From an uncultured Burkholderiaceae bacterium (GTDB lineage: Bacteria > Pseudomonadota > Gammaproteobacteria > Burkholderiales > Burkholderiaceae_C), in the NCBI GenBank assembly GCA_938022295.1, contig CALIDR010000202.1, positions 1 to 7,028 on the forward strand: a stretch of 7,028 nt of DNA, in the 5' to 3' direction. Under the pieces are notes generated by a model. The model was not told the DNA's origin. It ran no database searches and saw nothing but the letters and a program-made list of their open reading frames with translations. Shown here piece after piece: positions 4,921 to 7,028 of the stretch (its first letter is position 1; every line of letters starts with the position of its first letter). Made by a program: the position numbers and the translations under genes.

Positions 4921-6807
4921 ATGTCCACGACGCTGCGGGCCACGTCGCTGTCGTCCAAGCTCGGCACCATCGGCGCGGCGCTGCTGTTGCTCGCGCTGGC
5001 CTCGATCGGCCTGACGCTGTGGGTGACGTGGCAGCTCGAGGGCGGTGCGGCCGCGGTCAACGAGGCGGGGCGGCTGCGCATGCAGGTCTGGCGCCTGGCG
5101 CAGGCCGCCGGCACCGACGACCCGCAGCGCCTGCAGGCGTACGTGCGGCAGTTCGACGCCTCGCTCGCGCTGCTCGAACGCGGCGATCCGGCGCGGCCGC
5201 TGCTCGTGCCGCGCGGCGAGGCCACCGCGGCGAGCTTCGAGCGCGTGCGCGCCCACTGGGCGCAGCTGCAGCAGCGCTGGTCCGCGCCCGGCGGCGCCGA
5301 TCCGCGGGTCACGGCCGCCGAAGCCAGCGCGCTGGTCGACGAGATCGACGCCTTCGTCGGCGCCATCGAGGCCCGGCTGTCGAGCCGCACCGCGGTGCTG
5401 ACGACGTTCCAGCTCGGCCTGATGGGGCTGGCGATCGCCGGCGGCGTGGCCATGCTGTATGCGGCCTACCTGTTTGTCTTCAACCCGCTGGCGCGGCTGC
5501 AGGCTGGACTGCGGCAGGTCGAGCAGGGCGACCTGTCGGCGCGCGTGGACGTCGACACCGGCGACGAGTTCGGCCGCGTGGCCGAGGGCTTCAACCGCAT
5601 GGCGGCGACGCTGCAGGGCTTCTATCGCGACCTCGAGGGCAAGGTGCGCGAGAAGACGGAGACGCTGCGCGCCGAGCGCGAGCGGCTCGCGGTGCTGTAC
5701 GACGCGACGGCGTTCGTCGCCCGGGCGCAGAACCTCGACGAGCTGGCCGGCGGCTTCGCCCGGCGCATGCGCGCCGTCGCGCGGGCCGACGCCGCGCTGC
5801 TGCGCTGGCACGACGCGGCGCGGGGCCGGCACGTGCTGCTGGCCACCGACTGCGTGCCGGCGGAGATGCTCGAGCACGAGCGCTGCCTGCGCGCCGGCGA
5901 CTGCCACTGCGGGCAGGCGGACGCCGGCGACGGCGCCCGGGTGATCGCGATCCAAGCCCCCGGCCCGGCCGCGACGCCGTGCGAGCGCTACGGCTTCGAG
6001 CACGTCGTGGCCGTGCCGGTGCGGCTGCACGAGCAGCTGCTCGGCGAGGTCGACCTGCTGTACCGCGGCAGCGGCGGCGCACTGGCGCAAGACGACCGCG
6101 TCCTGCTCGAGAGCCTGGCCAGCCACCTGGCCAGCGGCATGGAGAGCCTGCGCGCGGCGGCGCTCGAGCGCGAGGCGGCCGTCGCCGAGGAGCGCGGGCT
6201 GATCGCGCGCGAGCTGCACGACTCGATCGCGCAGGCGCTGGCGTTCCTGAAGATCCAGGTCCAGCTGCTGCGCGGGGCGCTGCGGCGCGGCGAGGCGGCC
6301 CAGGTCGAGCAGGCGGCGGGCGAGATCGACGCCGGCGTGCGCGAGAGCCTGGCCGACGTGCGCGAGCTGCTGCTGCACTTCCGCACCCGCACCAACACCG
6401 ACGACTTCGTCGGCGCGCTGAAGGCGACGCTGCACAAGTTCCAGCAGCAGACCGGCCTGCCGACGCAGCTCGAAGTCCACGGCGCCGGCGCGCCGCTGCC
6501 CCCCGACGTGCAGGTGCAGCTGCTGCACGTCGTGCAGGAGGCGCTGTCGAACGTGCGCAAGCACGCCGGCGCGAGCCGGGTGTGGGTCGACGTGCAGCAG
6601 CACCCGGCGTGGCGCATCGAGGTGCGCGACGACGGCCGCGGCTTCGATCCCGGCGGGCGCGCCGACGCCGACGACACCCACGTCGGCCTGCGCATCATGC
6701 GCGAGCGCGCGGCCGGCATCGGCGCGGCGGTGCAGGTCGAGTCGGCGCGCGGGCAGGGCACGCGGGTCGTCGTCGCGCTGCCCGAGCGCGAGCCGCTGGC
6801 GGCCTGA
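4921..6807 (+). CDS. narX: Nitrate/nitrite sensor histidine kinase NarX
   Basis: A membrane sensor kinase that detects periplasmic nitrate and nitrite and controls phosphorylation of NarL. The 628-residue product has TM1 at about 14-37, a periplasmic helical sensor at 38-163, TM2 at about 164-187, HAMP at about 188-240, a coiled linker, a GAF-like central module at about 255-405, and a HisKA_3/HATPase kinase core. The nitrate-binding P-box follows TM1 at 43-59, with the core NEAGRLRMQVWRL, as in NarX/NarQ. The H-box is ERGLIARELHDSIAQAL with phospho-accepting H433. The N-box is VVQEALSNVRKHA with N544. ATP-lid motifs are DDGRGFD (570-576) and HVGLRIMRERA (587-597). Cysteines C311, C322, C328, C330 and C354 cluster in the central module. 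The ATG at 4921 has no Shine-Dalgarno sequence and no alternative in-frame start upstream; later ATGs would remove TM1 or the P-box. narL follows after 8 bases. The P-box favours NarX over other NarL-family kinases. Confidence 0.95.
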   Translation: MSTTLRATSLSSKLGTIGAALLLLALASIGLTLWVTWQLEGGAAAVNEAGRLRMQVWRLAQAAGTDDPQRLQAYVRQFDASLALLERGDPARPLLVPRGEATAASFERVRAHWAQLQQRWSAPGGADPRVTAAEASALVDEIDAFVGAIEARLSSRTAVLTTFQLGLMGLAIAGGVAMLYAAYLFVFNPLARLQAGLRQVEQGDLSARVDVDTGDEFGRVAEGFNRMAATLQGFYRDLEGKVREKTETLRAERERLAVLYDATAFVARAQNLDELAGGFARRMRAVARADAALLRWHDAARGRHVLLATDCVPAEMLEHERCLRAGDCHCGQADAGDGARVIAIQAPGPAATPCERYGFEHVVAVPVRLHEQLLGEVDLLYRGSGGALAQDDRVLLESLASHLASGMESLRAAALEREAAVAEERGLIARELHDSIAQALAFLKIQVQLLRGALRRGEAAQVEQAAGEIDAGVRESLADVRELLLHFRTRTNTDDFVGALKATLHKFQQQTGLPTQLEVHGAGAPLPPDVQVQLLHVVQEALSNVRKHAGASRVWVDVQQHPAWRIEVRDDGRGFDPGGRADADDTHVGLRIMRERAAGIGAAVQVESARGQGTRVVVALPEREPLAA

Positions 6808-6815
6808 GAAGTCCG

Positions 6816-7028
6816 ATGGGCACGCCCGACGCGCCGCGCGAGGCGATCCGGGTGATGGTCGTCGACGACCACACGCTGTTTCGCCGCGGCCTCGTCGCGC
6901 TGCTCGCCGCCGACGGGCGGTTCGACGTCGTCGGCGAGGCGGGCGACGCCGGCGAGGCGCAGCGCGTCGCGGCGCGGTGCGCGCCGCAGGTGGTCCTGCT
7001 CGACAACCACCTGCCGGGCGTGTCCGGC
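6816..7028 (+). CDS. narL: Nitrate/nitrite response regulator NarL (3' partial)
   Basis: The N-terminal 71 residues of a response regulator, running off the right edge of the window. The receiver domain begins at about residue 11 with IRVMVVDDHTLFRRGLVALL, giving the acidic pocket D17 and D18. The phospho-acceptor is D63 in VVLLDNHLPGVSG. The VDDHxLFRxGL pattern is typical of the NarL/FixJ class. Its position 8 bases downstream of narX makes it the partner that would bind promoter heptamers and activate nar genes in nitrate. The DNA-binding helix-turn-helix lies outside the window, so the NarL name rests on the receiver type and the narX neighbour. The ATG at 6816 has only a weak purine-rich site (GAGAAG, 6805-6810, overlapping the narX stop), which suggests translational coupling to narX. 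An in-frame ATG at codon 14 would cut into the first beta strand, so it was not chosen. Confidence 0.92.
   Translation, partial: MGTPDAPREAIRVMVVDDHTLFRRGLVALLAADGRFDVVGEAGDAGEAQRVAARCAPQVVLLDNHLPGVSG

Noticed and set aside
4243..6681. An 812-codon minus-strand open reading frame across the hemerythrin-like gene and narX
   Set aside because: It is antisense to narX, with composition typical of a codon-bias shadow (many Arg, Gln, Leu and Ala) and no domain or ribosome binding site support.

Overview
The window is part of a respiratory nitrate reduction locus from a very GC-rich proteobacterium. All genes lie on the + strand and are tightly packed. Protein similarity recalled from memory, the high GC, and the gene order (narHJI, then a parvulin gene, then other small genes, then narXL) best fit a facultatively anaerobic, nitrate-respiring betaproteobacterium of the Burkholderiales or Rhodocyclales type. 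No database search was possible, so this placement is an inference.

Bases 1-2436 hold the end of the membrane-bound nitrate reductase operon. It contains the C-terminal two thirds of narH (iron-sulfur electron-transfer subunit, cut by the window edge), complete narJ (assembly chaperone) and complete narI (cytochrome b quinol oxidase subunit). narG should lie just upstream, outside the window. NarI keeps all four haem-ligand histidines and the quinol-site lysine at the same residue numbers as E. coli NarI.

Bases 2450-4842 hold four accessory genes in the same apparent transcription unit: a PpiC/NifM-like parvulin, a beta-class carbonic anhydrase, a DsrC/TusE-family protein that keeps one of the two family cysteines but not the C-terminal one, and a single-domain hemerythrin-like protein. 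Gaps are 13, 20 and 28 bases, followed by a 4-base ATGA overlap, so co-transcription with narGHJI is likely. The parvulin next to narI is a known arrangement in Pseudomonas. The other three genes are the least explained part of the window.

Bases 4843-4920 are the only real intergenic gap. It holds a near-perfect FNR/Anr-type site and a plausible -10 element placed so that transcription would begin at or next to the narX ATG. From 4921 to the end lie narX (nitrate/nitrite sensor kinase) and the first 71 codons of narL (response regulator). A coherent reading is that low oxygen, through an FNR-family protein, raises NarX-NarL, which then senses nitrate and controls the reductase genes, while the accessory proteins support enzyme assembly, redox control, or gas and CO2 handling. 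The roles proposed for the accessory proteins are inference. I saw no RNA genes, insertion sequences, CRISPR arrays or clear intrinsic terminators.
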